A DNA stretch of 64,000 bases from Liriodendron chinense (lineage: Eukaryota; Streptophyta; Magnoliopsida; Magnoliales; Magnoliaceae): NCBI GenBank assembly GCA_003013855.2, contig ML058505.1, positions 1,178,001-1,242,000 of the forward strand, given 5' to 3'. The notes under the pieces are model-generated. The model searched no databases and was not told the origin of the DNA. It saw only the letters and a program-made list of their open reading frames with translations. This document shows positions 45,277 to 57,391 of the stretch, piece by piece (the first letter of the stretch is position 1; every line of letters begins with the position of its first letter). The translations under genes and the position numbers were made by a program.

Positions 45277-47025
45277 CAAATAATGCTTATCTTGCACACT
45301 CCTTTCAAAGGAATAATTTAAAAAAAAATGATTTTTGAGAATAAAGGTAAATGCAAGCTAACAGGTGATGGTACAGAGTCAACAGATGAAAGTTAGATGG
45401 CTGGACCCTGCTACTTCTGTGATCAGAAGTGTCACTTAAAGAAATAGTGTCATGGGTATAAAGATTAACTCAAAAAGAATAATCAGAACTGAGGCTACTA
45501 TATGGAACCAATACTCATATCTAGGACTCCATGCAGTGGCATCTAAGGACCAAGAGTTCCTATAATACAGAGTGCTATATATTCAAGGGGTGACATCCAA
45601 GTGGAGAATTAAGACTAAAGTTTTATTTTATTCATAAGAGTTAGTTTATATTTGAATATTTTAAAACCTTTTATTGTTTTATGATATATTGGTTTGGAAA
45701 TAAGTAATTACTATAGTTTATTATTTTTTAAATTCAAATATTGATTCAGCCTTGGTACTCCAATCGTATATGAGATGTGTGGATGTGAATGGTGGCAAAC
45801 TTGATTACAAACAACAATAAAAATAAAAGTCATATATAAGTACAACCCTGAAAAGTGATATGCAAAAAAAAATTAATCCAAAAAAAGTAGTGTTATCACT
45901 TTTAAGCTAATTCTATTTATAATAACATTTGGGATATCGAGAAAGAAATTCATGAGAAAGTCTGACCCAGAAAAGTAAAGAGATATCCGTCTCGAATCCT
46001 AGTGAACCCTGAAATACATAAGCTAAAATCTTTTCTTAAAATTCATATTTGCCCGTCAATTACTTAATCAATGAGGGAATAGTTGGAGTCGGTTTCGAGT
46101 GTTGTAATAAATTAAGTTTTACAGTCGGCCTTACAAAAATTACGAAAATTGTTATATGGAAGAAATTGTAATATAAATGATTCATAAATAAGATGACACA
46201 TAAAAGGTGATAAGGTATTATGCTCATATATAATAATGGCAGTTGAGAGAGACTGTTAGGATAAACAAGTTTCGAATTACATCGAGTGCCTCATTAATAG
46301 AAAGTCCATTTTCAGGTTTTATGTCATGACATAAATGCCGTTACATGAAAGAGTGCAATGTGGGCGCTTGTAACACTATGCATTGGAACAAAATTTTAAT
46401 GTTTATCGCGAAGTCAGGCATTAATTGTTGCAATGTTGTATTCATTTAATTTAAGACAATGACAGATGAGCACATGTTAAAGTTCTTTAAAAGGAAGAGG
46501 ATTTGCAATCGTCGAGTATTTGTAAACTCCAGCTAATAATTATATCATCTTTTATGAGATGCTTAGGGTCAATAGGAGTACAATCATTATGTACGCATTC
46601 CAGTTAATTAACGTTTAATGAAGATTTTGGTTTTGATTTCTGTTCATTTAAGTATATTTGTTGTGCATGCATAAGGTAAATGAACAGTTAAGTTTGGTTA
46701 TCATTGAGGCAAAGGCATCTCTTGGTAGAGATGATAGGATGCCTATAAATCTGCAAGCAGGTCACACCTGACATGAGATTTTCATACCACGTAGTCATGC
46801 TATTAGAATCCATATCGTTGGAGGTGTCGATATTTGTGATCATGCCTGGACTTAATTCGACAATTGACGTGACGATTACTTTGGCCCCATATCAATAGTT
46901 TCAATGGACTAGATTATACAAGGTAACCTATGATCCAATAAAGACATCTATAAACTTATAAAGTTTATACTACATATATACTCCGCTGCATATATCATAA
47001 TGCCATGGGTGACTAAGTGAGAAAA
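45277..47025 (+). pseudogene. Old plus-strand Copia: gag zinc knuckle and unread remainder
   Basis: The gag frame interrupted at 36,059 resumes with NAYLAHSFQ. A zinc knuckle CYFCDQKCHLKK, stop, C (spacing CX2CX4HX4C) lies at 45,409-45,450, followed by HGYKD. From about 45,480 to 47,010 I can read no pol domain, so most of pol is deleted or beyond recognition. Just before the 3' LTR, 'gactaagtgagaaaa' (47,011-47,025) fits a decayed polypurine tract. Confidence 0.65.
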
Positions 47026-47496
47026 TGTTAGACATTTAGTAGGTCACACATGACACTAATCATGAGGGAAGCAGGGTGGACAGTTTGCATCAGCACCTGG
47101 GCATCAAGTAGAGCCCGCAAGAATGGGAGTATATAACTCTCTTTGTACACCAAAATGTATCAAAACTCTTCTCTAAAAGAGTCGTAAAAAGCATAGGCAT
47201 TTTCTCCATCGAAGAAGGCGTGAAGACGTGGTTTATAGGGCTGAAAACCCAATGACGGGTGGGGTTTTCCACTAGCATTCAACCTTATTAAAGTGGCACT
47301 CAGTCCCCTCTCCATAAGCCCGATATTCCATCATCTGGTGGGGTGAATGGAGCGGAAGATTCAAGTTCCGACAATGCTTCCAACAATCACCATCATCGAT
47401 TTTAATGAAGGTAATGTTAGGTATAATTTATACCCTTCTCCCCTAATAGCAAATGCATGTGATGCACGATTTATGTGCGTCAACTATTTCATTACA
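47026..47496 (+). mobile_element. 3' LTR of the old plus-strand Copia
   Basis: 471 bp beginning TGTTAGACATTTAGTAGGTC and ending ATTTCATTACA. It pairs with 33,508-33,986. The pair brackets 13.5 kb, of which about 9.2 kb is the later minus-strand Copia with its own insertion. Confidence 0.75.
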
Positions 47497-47585
47497 AACT
47501 CCATACTTCTCTTTTACGCTATAACTAGGTTGTGATGCATGTTGTCTTGTATCTTGTCTAAGCATGTCAAAGTTGACTTATCATT

Positions 47586-47756
47586 TTGTTCGCAGTGAAA
47601 GTTGTCCGTGGTTATATCTCTCTGTCTCATGGCGTTTCTCCTCAAGGTAAGTTGACAGATGTATTGACTAAGGTTGTCCCATCTTCTCAACTTTATAACA
47701 TTATATTCAAGATGGGTAAGCCAGATATAATTTATACTTCAGCTTGCAGGGGAAGT
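47586..47756 (+). pseudogene. C-terminal tail of another Copia RNase H
   Basis: Reads VSPQGKLTDVLTKVVPSSQL then YNIIFKMGKPDI and SACRGSV. These are the final blocks of many Copia polyproteins (the QLADxxTK motif and the C-terminal helix). It is followed by 'caggggaag', a polypurine tract, and TGTTAGTATAATTGAG at 47,757, which looks like a 3' LTR start. It belongs to neither of the two Copia elements around it. Confidence 0.7.
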
Positions 47757-47975
47757 GTTAGTATAATTGAGTACTTGGCTTTCTTTTAAACATGTATACA
47801 CACAGATCTCATCTCATCTCTTTCTCAAACAACTCTAACCAATCAGTTGATCAAGTGGGCCACACATACTTAAAGAAATAAATATTTGGAGGAACAAAAC
47901 AAAACCATTCAGGATGCACACAGGTGCGTAATCGAGGATTAGAATGGCATACTTGGAGCACGTAACACGTACATA
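47757..47975 (+). other. Probable 3' LTR start of the third Copia, then spacer
   Basis: TGTTAGTATAATTGAGTAC follows the polypurine tract directly. The end of this LTR could not be identified and no matching 5' copy is in the window. Confidence 0.45.
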
Positions 47976-48165
47976 TGAAGCCCAGCGAGGCCTAGGGGTT
48001 TCAACAACAGGTCTCAGGTTCGAGTGCTAAGGAGACACACTAACCCCACTGGTGGGTGGGTGCATCGTATGACTAACCATGTGGGTGTGTTGCCCGGCTA
48101 ACAGTGTGGGTGCATTGCATAATTTAAAAAAAAAGGAAAAAAAAAAAAAAAAAAAAAAAAAAAAA
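47976..48165 (+). mobile_element. tRNA-derived SINE with long poly(A) tail
   Basis: A-box-like 'agcccagcgaggcctagggg', B-box 'ggttcgagtgc' at about 48,018, body with 'gtgggtgtgttgcccggcta', and an A-rich tail at 48,126-48,165. The body matches the end of the SINE at 17,446-17,577. It is a pol III-type non-autonomous retroposon. Confidence 0.75.
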
Positions 48166-51100
48166 GCCTCAAGCCCAAGCTAGGACATGGCCATGGATGC
48201 AAGGCCCAAGCCTGGCTCCCTGACCAAGCCAGTAAGTCCAATCTCGGTCCAAAGCTGTGTAGTGTCAGGCCATTGTACCCTTATTCAACATGCTGTAGGG
48301 AACCCATGCAACAAAAAGCTACTTGGGCCACCGTACATATGTGTGACATCTATTCCATCAAATAATGTGGCCATACCACATGCCTGCCCAACTCATTGCC
48401 ACCATTATCTGACAAGTTGTACGAAGCCCATTAAAAAACTGTGGGCCCACATATGTGTGTCATATCTACTCCGTCCATCATTTATGATGCCTCATTCGGC
48501 TCATTTTAGGACGTAAGCCCAAAAGTAAGTCCGTTCGAAAACTCAAGTGGGCCATGCCACTAAGAAACATGGGGATGGAAGATGTTTGCCACTGAAACCT
48601 CCTTGGGGCCTACTGAAGTTTCGGGTTGGGCTGATATTTGGCCTTTTCCTTTATCCGGGTGGCATTCACCTTATGAACAGGTTGGATGTCATACGGGCCC
48701 GAAAGTTTCGATGGTGGGCATTCCATCCTGACTATTTCCTGTGGTGGGACCCACTTGAGTTTTAGATCGACCTTATTTCTGGGCTCACATCCTATTGTGT
48801 GGGTGCCACACAAATCATGGTGGGCCAAGAGAACTTTCTATTTGATGGGCCCAACTGAAAGCCCAAATGTAGGGTATATCTAACTTTCATGATCAGCCCA
48901 ATTACTTATTCCTGATGGTGGGCCAACAATCAAACGATTTCTACTAGGATAATCACTAGGCCTGGTTCTGACCAAGCAGACTCAAACTTTTGAACCGTGC
49001 TGATCGAAAAGGTCCACCCCAATCAATACAAAGTTTGGGCCCGAACCAAGGCCCAGATCATTGACAGTCCTAATTTTCATCATTGGTGATCCGGACCCTC
49101 TAACCAACTAGCGAATGTGGCCTTGATGAATCCAGTCCGTCCAACTGTGGTGCCTTATCGTACCCCAATATGGACCATCTGAATAGTGGACCCCATTGTG
49201 TGTAGCCCACAGCCCGAAATTCATACTGATCGAACAAGCTTAACCATCTAATTTCGGTCAATGAATTAACGGTGAGCCATTTTATTACCGACCGTCCATT
49301 TTACAGATGCCAATTGGTTAGTTAGGATTTTTAGAACTGTTTGTGATCTTCGGGCTATGATTCATCCAGAATGTGCCTCGAGATTTGGACGGTTTGGATC
49401 ATCACGTATGCCACACGTACTGTGATTCTGATACTGAAAATTAGAAAAGAAGAATGTAGATGTTTCAATGATCCAAACCATTTATACGATGGACCTCGTT
49501 AGCAAACATACATGCTTATTAACCATCTATTTACCTTCATCAAAAGTCCTCCAAATGAATGGTTAGGATTGCCCAATCATTTCCAATTTCTGAGCTAGCC
49601 CATCTCGTGAAAACGTGCCCACGTGTACAAAATCCAGCCATTGAATAAATGGTATACATCGGGTCCACACCATGGTCTTATCTTATCTCCCTCCTTTTAC
49701 CTTTTCTTCTCCTGCGACCCTTTCGTTGTTTCCCAGACGCATCGCTAGGTGGGCTTTACTTGGAATATTTGAACCATCTCCAGGATAGGTAGTCTGCGGA
49801 CTACCGAAGTAAAATCGTAGCCTGACAGGTAGACCATGCTATCATTATAAGATTCACTTCATTACTTCAGCCCTCAATGTGATAGGCCAGACAGATGGTC
49901 ATTTTCTGTATAAAAAAAACAGATCATAACCATTAAAAATAGTTGACTTGAGTGTAGACCGTTGAACACTATGATTTTACCTTTTGCTAAATCGAATGGC
50001 TAGGATCATTTATAGAAACTTGTGCTTTTGTCATGACTTATCATGGCGACACCTACCCATTGAATGGTTCCGATCACCCATTCTCATGACCCAACTAGCA
50101 GTTTTTGGTCAATAATTTTTTGAAGCTTACCAATTCAAAGCTGAGTTTTAAACTAAAATTTGAAAGTTTCCCCAACGGCTGCGTCCTTCCAAAGACTAGT
50201 CCACAAAGCCAAGCACTGTGGGGTTCAGCTGATGACTGGTGGCCGCTTGATGAATGTTTTATATCCCAAAAATCAGGTTGGTCCACTCAATAGACGTATA
50301 AAAAATGGACGGTCAAAAAAGGAAAACCCATGATCCTCATTTGACTCACATGCATCATATCCTGTTAGTGGACCACCTTGATGAATGACTCCACTTAATG
50401 AGTGGCCTGGATCTTCCATGCATGTTCTACATTGGCATGTTTGAAGACACTATTTACTCTGATTTGGTTATAACCATTGAGCCATGGAGTGGGACCCATT
50501 TCAACAAACAAAGCCATGGAGCGGGACCCATTTCAACAAACAAAGTCCACGAATAAGAGGGTAGCATTGTTGAACGGATCACGCATAATTTCTGAGACCT
50601 CACGTATCAACCCTCAGACCCCGCCAGAGTATTAAATAACTCCCCCCAGCAATTAAGGTGGGCATTTATAGTAGTTACCCAAGGATACAGAGTTTGCTAG
50701 CCTCAAATGCAGGCATGGCTTGGTGGATTCCTGACTGTGGGGCCCACCCTGAAGTATGTATCTTACATCCATGACGTCCATCCATTTTGACAGCTCGTTC
50801 TAGGGAATGATCCGAAAAACTGAAGTAGATCCAAATCTTAGGTGGACTACACCACAGAAAAAAGTGGTGACTGACTATTAAAAATTACTTGTGGGCCACA
50901 AAAGTTTTGGATCAAGTTGATATTTGTAAGGTCCCTTCATCCAGGTCTTTGTCATCTTATCAACAAGTTGGATGGCAAATAAATATTCCGGTGGCCCCCA
51001 AGAAGTTTTATATAGTGGGTATTCAATCACCACTATTTTCTCTGGTGTGGTCCACTCAAGATTTGGATATGCTTTATTTTTGGAATCGTTTCCTAAATTG

Positions 51101-51180
51101 ATCTTTCAAAAGGGATGGACAGCGCAGAAGTAAGGCACATACATCACGATGGGCCATACCCCATTGCTAGTACACCCACC
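48166..51180. other. Intergenic DNA rich in palindromic-family repeats
   Basis: Fold-back arms are visible at 48,430-48,870 ('gtgggcccacatatgtgtgt' against 'cacacaaatcatggtgggcc') and 50,720-51,165 ('actgtggggcccaccctgaa' against 'acatacatcacgatgggcc'). Between them, 49,080-50,680 is made of diverged phrases about 'gaatggttaggatt' and 'gtccaactgtgg' without a defined element. The phrase 'gagcgggacccatttcaaca' is duplicated at about 50,490 and 50,520. There is no gene. Confidence 0.6.
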
Positions 51181-51568
51181 CACTCCTGTTAGTCACATCA
51201 CAATGTTAGCCATCCCTACTATGGGAATGGATACCATGACCTCAGCACATAGGGTCCAATGAGAGTCATCCCTCTTTGTGCACACTTGGCGCACACAATC
51301 TCTAATTCCAAAACGAGAAAATAGGCTAATCTATAATAACAAGACTTGTACTCTTCTATCAAATTTTAATAATCTTAAGTGGCGGTTTATTCCAATTGAC
51401 ATAGCTTATCGAGCTTTTCAAGTTTCAAGAAAAAAATAAATGAGTCAACATTAAAAAATAATAATAATAAATTAAAATAAATTAAAATAAAAGATTAGAA
51501 TTAAGGAGGCTGCATCCTCTATCTCATAGACAAAGCTTTCTCTACCAGTTTTATTTACCTGCCTGTAA

Positions 51569-51750
51569 AGGTTATTAATTAACATTCGTGAAACCTAGCA
51601 TAAATGTTATTCAATTGTCCATATTGGTCAACCATGTTGTGTGTATACACGTAGGTTATTAACATGCGTGAAACTTATTCACCTAGCATAAATGTTATTT
51701 AATTGTCCAAATTGGTCAACCATGTTGTGTGTACAAACATCATAATTCCT
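51569..51750. repeat. Two-copy tandem repeat, about 85-95 bp
   Basis: 'ggttattaattaacattcgt' starts the first copy and 'ggttattaacatgcgtgaaa' the second. Both continue with 'cctagcataaatgttatt' and 'ttggtcaaccatgttgtgtg'. The second has a small insertion ('ttattcac'). Confidence 0.88.
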
Positions 51751-54700
51751 GACGTGATGATGAGATGCCTCAAAAATTGGGTCTAAAAAATCAATCGGTA
51801 GCCCCATTATATAAAACAACATCCACCCAAAACTTCTAAATTCACGTGGTGGCACACACGATGGTTAATCACATCGTTCTTAACTTTAGAGCGTCCCACT
51901 TTCTTGGTGGGTTGAACCTTCCAAGCTGCTTGGATAGATTTGATTCATTCATATGTTTGAGGATGGCCCCCCTACTCTCTTATTGGTTTAACGACTAACC
52001 TTCCTCAAAGAGATCACTGATAGCACCTTAGCAAGTCCAATAGACCCTTTAATGCGAATGTAAGAAGAGGCTTAGGGAAAGACAGACCTCTTGCAGGAAG
52101 TCTGACTAGAGATTTCTTGTAAAATCACCAGCTCCTGTGACTCATTCCACTGAGTGAATAAAAGGCGCTTCCCATCATACTACGTGCCTTTCGAAAGACC
52201 CATGTTCAAGCAAAGTGGTAAAATAAGCTTTTTCTACAAACTTCGTTTAGGATTCCACCTCATAATTAAGCAAAATAAAGTGCCACTTCAGCAATGCAAA
52301 TCTGACATTGACACTGGGTCCGCCATTCGCCGAAAACTGATATAAAATCTCTATCATACCCTCGCTACAAAAAGGCAAGAAATCAACGGTTGGCAGTTGC
52401 ATCAAAACATAGTTCTTGTGTCACACACTAGATGAGGTGACAGTGTGCCGAGCTTTTAGGTCACGGGTTCAAATCTCTTGTCACATACATGGCCATTGTG
52501 ACAGTTCATCTTTACAATGCAGCTACACCAATGAGGATTGCGTTTAATTACTGGATTAGCCCTTGATTAGCATAATGTTTTTGGTAGTTGATGCAATCCA
52601 TGGGCACATGCTCCGTCACGTCGTAATAATGCGATTAGAGAAATGATGCGATCGTTTATTTAGTTTCAAACTAATAGTGCCGTAAGCTGTTCACCGTTGT
52701 TTGTAAGATCTTGAATGCATACCTAGCTCTAAGAATGTCCTTTAAATATTGTCCTGATGGACTATCTACATGAGTGGGGTCCATGGCATAGAGATGAAGG
52801 CTCTTGGTCTGATTGTACTTGGTCCGATACATAGTTCTAGACTTGGCAAGTTGAATCATAAACTCAGACTAGTCAACTTGACTCGCTTGGATTTCAAGCC
52901 TAGTCTCATGGAAATTAACTTCTTGTGTGACACGGTTTGGTCTTGACAAGACTCGTCGAGTTCACTCAGAACTCAAATGAGTCACTTGCACCTAATCATT
53001 GAGGTTTTTTTTTTTTTTTAATGAAATATTTGGTTATGCAATATTTGAAGAAGCATCTTTAGGAGCTAATTACACTACAATGCTCAATTGTGTATTCTTT
53101 AGGTATTTTAATTATTTTACTTTTCTAAAAGTTTTGAAAGCATGAAATAATTAGAGTTTGATTATTAAAATGTTAGGTTGAGCTATTAAAGACTTGACTC
53201 GACCTGAACCAGGTAGACATTGAGTTGAGCTGAGTTTTTTGAGTTTTGAACTATGATCCAATATGGATGAGTGGTGCCTGTAATCTCTCATAGTAGAAGG
53301 TAGTTTTTTTTTAGTGGCTAACAAACAACCCAGAAGGCTAAAAGATTTGATTGATGGGTATGATCTTCCAATTCAAAAGACTTTGGGCTTCCCTAGTTAT
53401 AGACACCTCACGTCGATACTAAGCGAACATTGGCACTAGATTGAACCAAAACCCTGAAATAGAAACTCTAAGATGCTTAAAGCTGGAATGTGGAAGCCAA
53501 TAATACGCATCCACGAAATCTTATCTAAGTTCATATAAGTCCCTAAAAGTGCACCAGAAACTCAAACTCTCCTAGCTCAATCCAAACTGACATAGGAGAG
53601 GACTTCATCAGGATGGTCCGAACATCAAAATAAGGCCAAGGTGACTCCTTTAGGCTAGTGGAAATCTAAAATCTGATGAAACATTTCAACCAATCAAGAC
53701 CTGCCCACCCAGGGCAATGACAAAATAATGGTGAAAATTTGAGATTAATTGGCTAGTAAAAATTCAATTTCTATTGTCACTTTGAAAAGTCAACCACTAC
53801 TAACGAATCCCTAGCAGCAATGAGCTACAATGCCTTGGAATTTAGACTAACATTGTCGCTAGTGAAAATTCTAATGGCTTTGTTAGCTACTCACCCTTGG
53901 CTTTTGTCTAAATTACAACATTTACGGTACCTCCAATCAATGGAAGGGTGCCATGTGTCTAGCACCCAATCAAACAATGCCATGTGGTGTTTTCGCCCCT
54001 TAACTTCTCACTACTTATAAAAATGTCATTGCTCCATTTATAAATATCTCCTCTCCTTTATTTCTAGCAATCCCTCATCTTCTACGAGGAGAGAGAGATG
54101 TCATTTTTCTACATCTCTCATGTACATGGTTGCTAGGAGCAGAGCTCCTACCTTTTGTTTATTTTTCTTAATTACATATTACAACAAATTCTTTCTCACA
54201 CGTCCCTTTTGTTGCATATGTTCATAATCTTTGGACATATTCTCTGCGTCTTGCCGACCCATCAAATCCCAACACCTTAGAAATCCAAGATCATGTACTC
54301 TTCTCTTTTTTAACTTTATGTAATAATCATTTCCTTGGTCACTATTGGAGCGGGCAACTTTTATCCATGACCATGATTGTGGTTGAGTTAATATTAGTTT
54401 TATTCTTTCTTTTAAGCAACACCATCTCCTTAATCACAATTGCAGTCAAGCTAGAGCAGTCTGCTCTATCATGATCGAAGTTGAGCTATAAATCCTTCTC
54501 AGCTTTAGATCTTATTCATAATTGGGTTGGGCAATAAGCATCCAAAACCTCAGATCTCGGTAAAAAATTCAAATCCTATAGAGTAGAGACCAAATGCTGA
54601 TGTGGGTGGAGGAACGTGCCTAATCTCTCCATGGTTTATTATAATTCTATGGTGTTTAGCTACCTGTATATTCCGAGATTAGTGGCTAGTAGCAACTTCA

Positions 54701-54815
54701 AATTAATCATTTTATTTTGCAAGTAACCTTCCACTTAAGTAATCAAAGAGGAGGAAAAGTGGGGGCGCCCTCCATATGCATAACTTCATAGACAAATCAA
54801 CTTGAGAATTCAATT

Positions 54816-54925
54816 GGTAAGGTCCTTACTCATGCCTCGATGGTAGACTCACAAGAGTTTCAACACTAAGTCATACGTTTGAGTACCCATTATTGTATAA
54901 AAAAGCTACTATGGTGTGAGTGTGT
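54816..54925 (+). mobile_element. tRNA-derived SINE fragment
   Basis: 'cctcgatggtagactcacaa' (A-box-like), 'catacgtttgagtacccatt' (B-box-like), then 'ataaaaaagctactatggtg'. The same block order occurs at 7,845-7,936. Confidence 0.55.
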
Positions 54926-56530
54926 GGGTGTGTGAGGGGTTTAAGTGCGTTTAAGAATTGGTAGCCCCCTAGTAGGCCCAACTTGAAACATAATATTTTT
55001 AAAATTTTGAAAGGTTTAGTTATAATTCATTTATTTTTCAACATCTTAATTACTTTGTGGAGTATTTTACTTTCTAGCATTTTATTTCTTGTACATTTCC
55101 TTCATAACAAGGAGCCATTACACCACTAGCATTTTATAAAGTGTCCGTCAACCCGCTGCGTGGGAGAAACAGTTTCTCTTAAGGGAGGAATTTTCTTCTC
55201 ATGTGTTTGGCAAGGTAGAGAAAGAGATAGAATGGGTTGTTCAAAGATGTTTCTTGTTTGTTCATTATGTTCGAGCAATGCTTCTTTTATACCTTACCTT
55301 AGGAAAGAATGATTTGTTGGTACTTTCATTTGTATTTCACCATAATGTAACAAACGACAAATATCCTATCTCCTTATCTACCTATTTCTATCATGGTTCT
55401 ATCACCAACCCACAATATCCATGTTTTCAAAAGAGGAGGGATTGATGATATTGACTTTAACCAAAATCTTTTGGGTGGAATGCATCCAAACACCAGTTTC
55501 CGGTGCACTGCATGTTGTACTATAAACATTTTTTGAGATGTCCCAAAGCCTCCCAAATAGGATGATCCTAGCCATTCATCTATTTTTGCACACCCCAAAT
55601 TAACAGTTTCGATCATCCCGTTGGTAAAATCTTTTGTAGCCAATAAAGATTGAGCTAGACCTAATGAACGGTCAGATAGTTATATGGAATGATAAAGAAT
55701 CCAGATGCAACTAGACGCATGGAAACGTTTCCAGAGCCCAAGTCAAGGGTATGATTTTCCTGATTTTAATGAGAATACTCTAGTCTAACCGGTTGGATTA
55801 TAAGTTACCATCCACCCACAGGATATCTTCCAACCTGTCATGTATGTGTGACATCCAAACCGTTCAATAGATTGGCCCAACATGAGTATCACCATGAACA
55901 AAAAGTGGTATAATCCACTTATTAGGTGAAACGTACTTGTGTATTGTTATTTATCAATGGCTGTGTATAATTTTCTACGGTGTGCTCTAATTAGTGAGTG
56001 GATCGGTTTCTTTTAGGTAGAGATGATCCTCATGGTTGGGCCAACAAAGTGGACAGGTTAGATGCCACATGTGGGTGATAGGTCCGAAGTCATCTTCTGG
56101 GTGGAGGGTAACTTGAAGTCCAACCCGTTGGACCGTCAATCTATTCTCATTTTTAATAGGATTCTAGAGATTTGCATAGACTAATTTCAATCTTGGAGAT
56201 TTTTGGAAGGAAGTGGTGTTGGAGTGGAAGAGTAAAACTTTCAAATGAATTATTATCATTAAACAAGTCTGCAATCCCTAGGTCAGCCTGATTTTTCATA
56301 CCGTGTGATGATCATAGTGCGCCCCACCTGATACATAGGGTATCTCATCTGGGCGTTGATTTGGTCCCGACCGACCTGACCGATTATGGTCAGATCATGA
56401 CCTTGGCCTACCTTGATGTGTGTTATATATCGATGCTGACGTGGGCCAAACCTGAAGCAAATCCAAATTTCACGTGGGCATTATTTTAGGAAACAGTGGT
56501 GATTGAACGCTTACCATTAAAAATTTCAGA

Positions 56531-57049
56531 TGTAGCACCAGTTACGAATGCATTCATGGGTCAAATGGAGCACAGAAATGAGCCCAAGAGAAAATAGCAG
56601 AAGCCATCATATTTCGTTGATCGACTGACTCTAGCTGGTTGATCGGAATTCTGCCCGGAAGTCCAAAAAGCCTCTAGACACTTTTGGATGACCGACCGAT
56701 GTCAATATTAGTCGCCTGAAATTGTCTCGGATTGTAGGACAAGTCTTTTGATACATTTGGAGTTCTTCGGTCGGTCAACCAACTTCATCGGTTGACCGAC
56801 TGATCACCCAAACTCTTGGGCCGGTCGACTGATGGCGATCAACGGCCTACAAAATTTTTGTGCATTTTTAATATTTTGTTTCCTTATTTGCTTAATAGCT
56901 TTTTAATTATGTTTTAAAGTTTACTTAGAGTATTTAAACACTTTTTAATTTTGTTGTTAGGGCTAACTCTTATATTACTCAATGTAATTTGACTTTTGTT
57001 GCCTTCTTCTCTCGTGAATTCGAAAAAGCTCTAGTTAATTTCACGTAAC
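56531..57049 (+). mobile_element. LTR-like fragment, family B (second layer, left part)
   Basis: Inserted in the fold-back repeat. It carries repeated 'ggtcggtcaaccaac' and 'tcggttgaccgactga' palindrome-like motifs (56,590-56,860), an AT-rich TATA-like stretch and 'gggctaactcttatattact'. It continues after the next insertion at 63,387-63,454 ('cttgtggattcaaggtaatt ... cctcactgcg'). The family is shared with 13,258-13,620. No coding sequence is present, and its ends and duplication are imprecise. Confidence 0.5.
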
Positions 57050-57391
57050 TGTTGGGTGCATTACACTAAACTTCAGGATTTCGCACCCAATTACATAAAT
57101 TACGTGATATGATAATTCAATAAAGACAATCAAATCATTAACCACACATAAACATAAGAGATTTTTATGTGGAGAAACCTTAACAGAGATAAAAGCCACA
57201 GGACCTCGTCCAGATCAACAATCTACGATGTAAATGAACTTTTACACAACGATCACAAGCACAGCCCGCCTGGATCCCAACTTCTTCACCTCTAGGGTGG
57301 ATAACAATAAAAAGGAAACTAAAAACTGAGAGATCTCATCGGATCCGATAACGTAGAATAACTGAGATGTCGACTGCATCGTGGATGAACC
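57050..57391 (-). mobile_element. Old solo LTR, left part (third layer)
   Basis: Begins TGTTGGGTGCATTACAC and is the reverse complement of the Copia LTR family, like 12,218-13,042. It is interrupted at 57,391 by the full-length Copia and continues at 63,011. The outer flanks GTAAC (57,045-57,049) and TTAAC (63,387-63,391) match at four of five bases. Sequence divergence shows it is older than the Copia inside it. Confidence 0.88.
57387..57391. other. Target-site duplication, left copy (GAACC)
   Basis: Identical to 63,006-63,010 on the other side of the full-length Copia. Confidence 0.93.

Larger units (their letters stand above)
51181..56388. other. Long intergenic stretch without a supported gene
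   Basis: AT-rich 51,400-51,500. 51,940-52,370 has a base composition and texture unlike the surrounding repeats (candidate organellar insertion, unproven). 52,440-52,490 has a B-box-like 'gggttcaaatctc' and may be a SINE scrap. 54,038-54,045 is TATAAATA, followed by a GA-rich leader-like stretch, but no gene follows. A palindromic-family fragment with 'gtgcgccccacctg' is at about 56,310. Frames of up to 89 codons have no domain. Confidence 0.45.

Noticed and set aside
54038..54110. TATAAATA with a GA-rich leader as a gene promoter
   Set aside because: No coding frame follows within several hundred bases. It may be a decayed LTR promoter, but no partner LTR is found.
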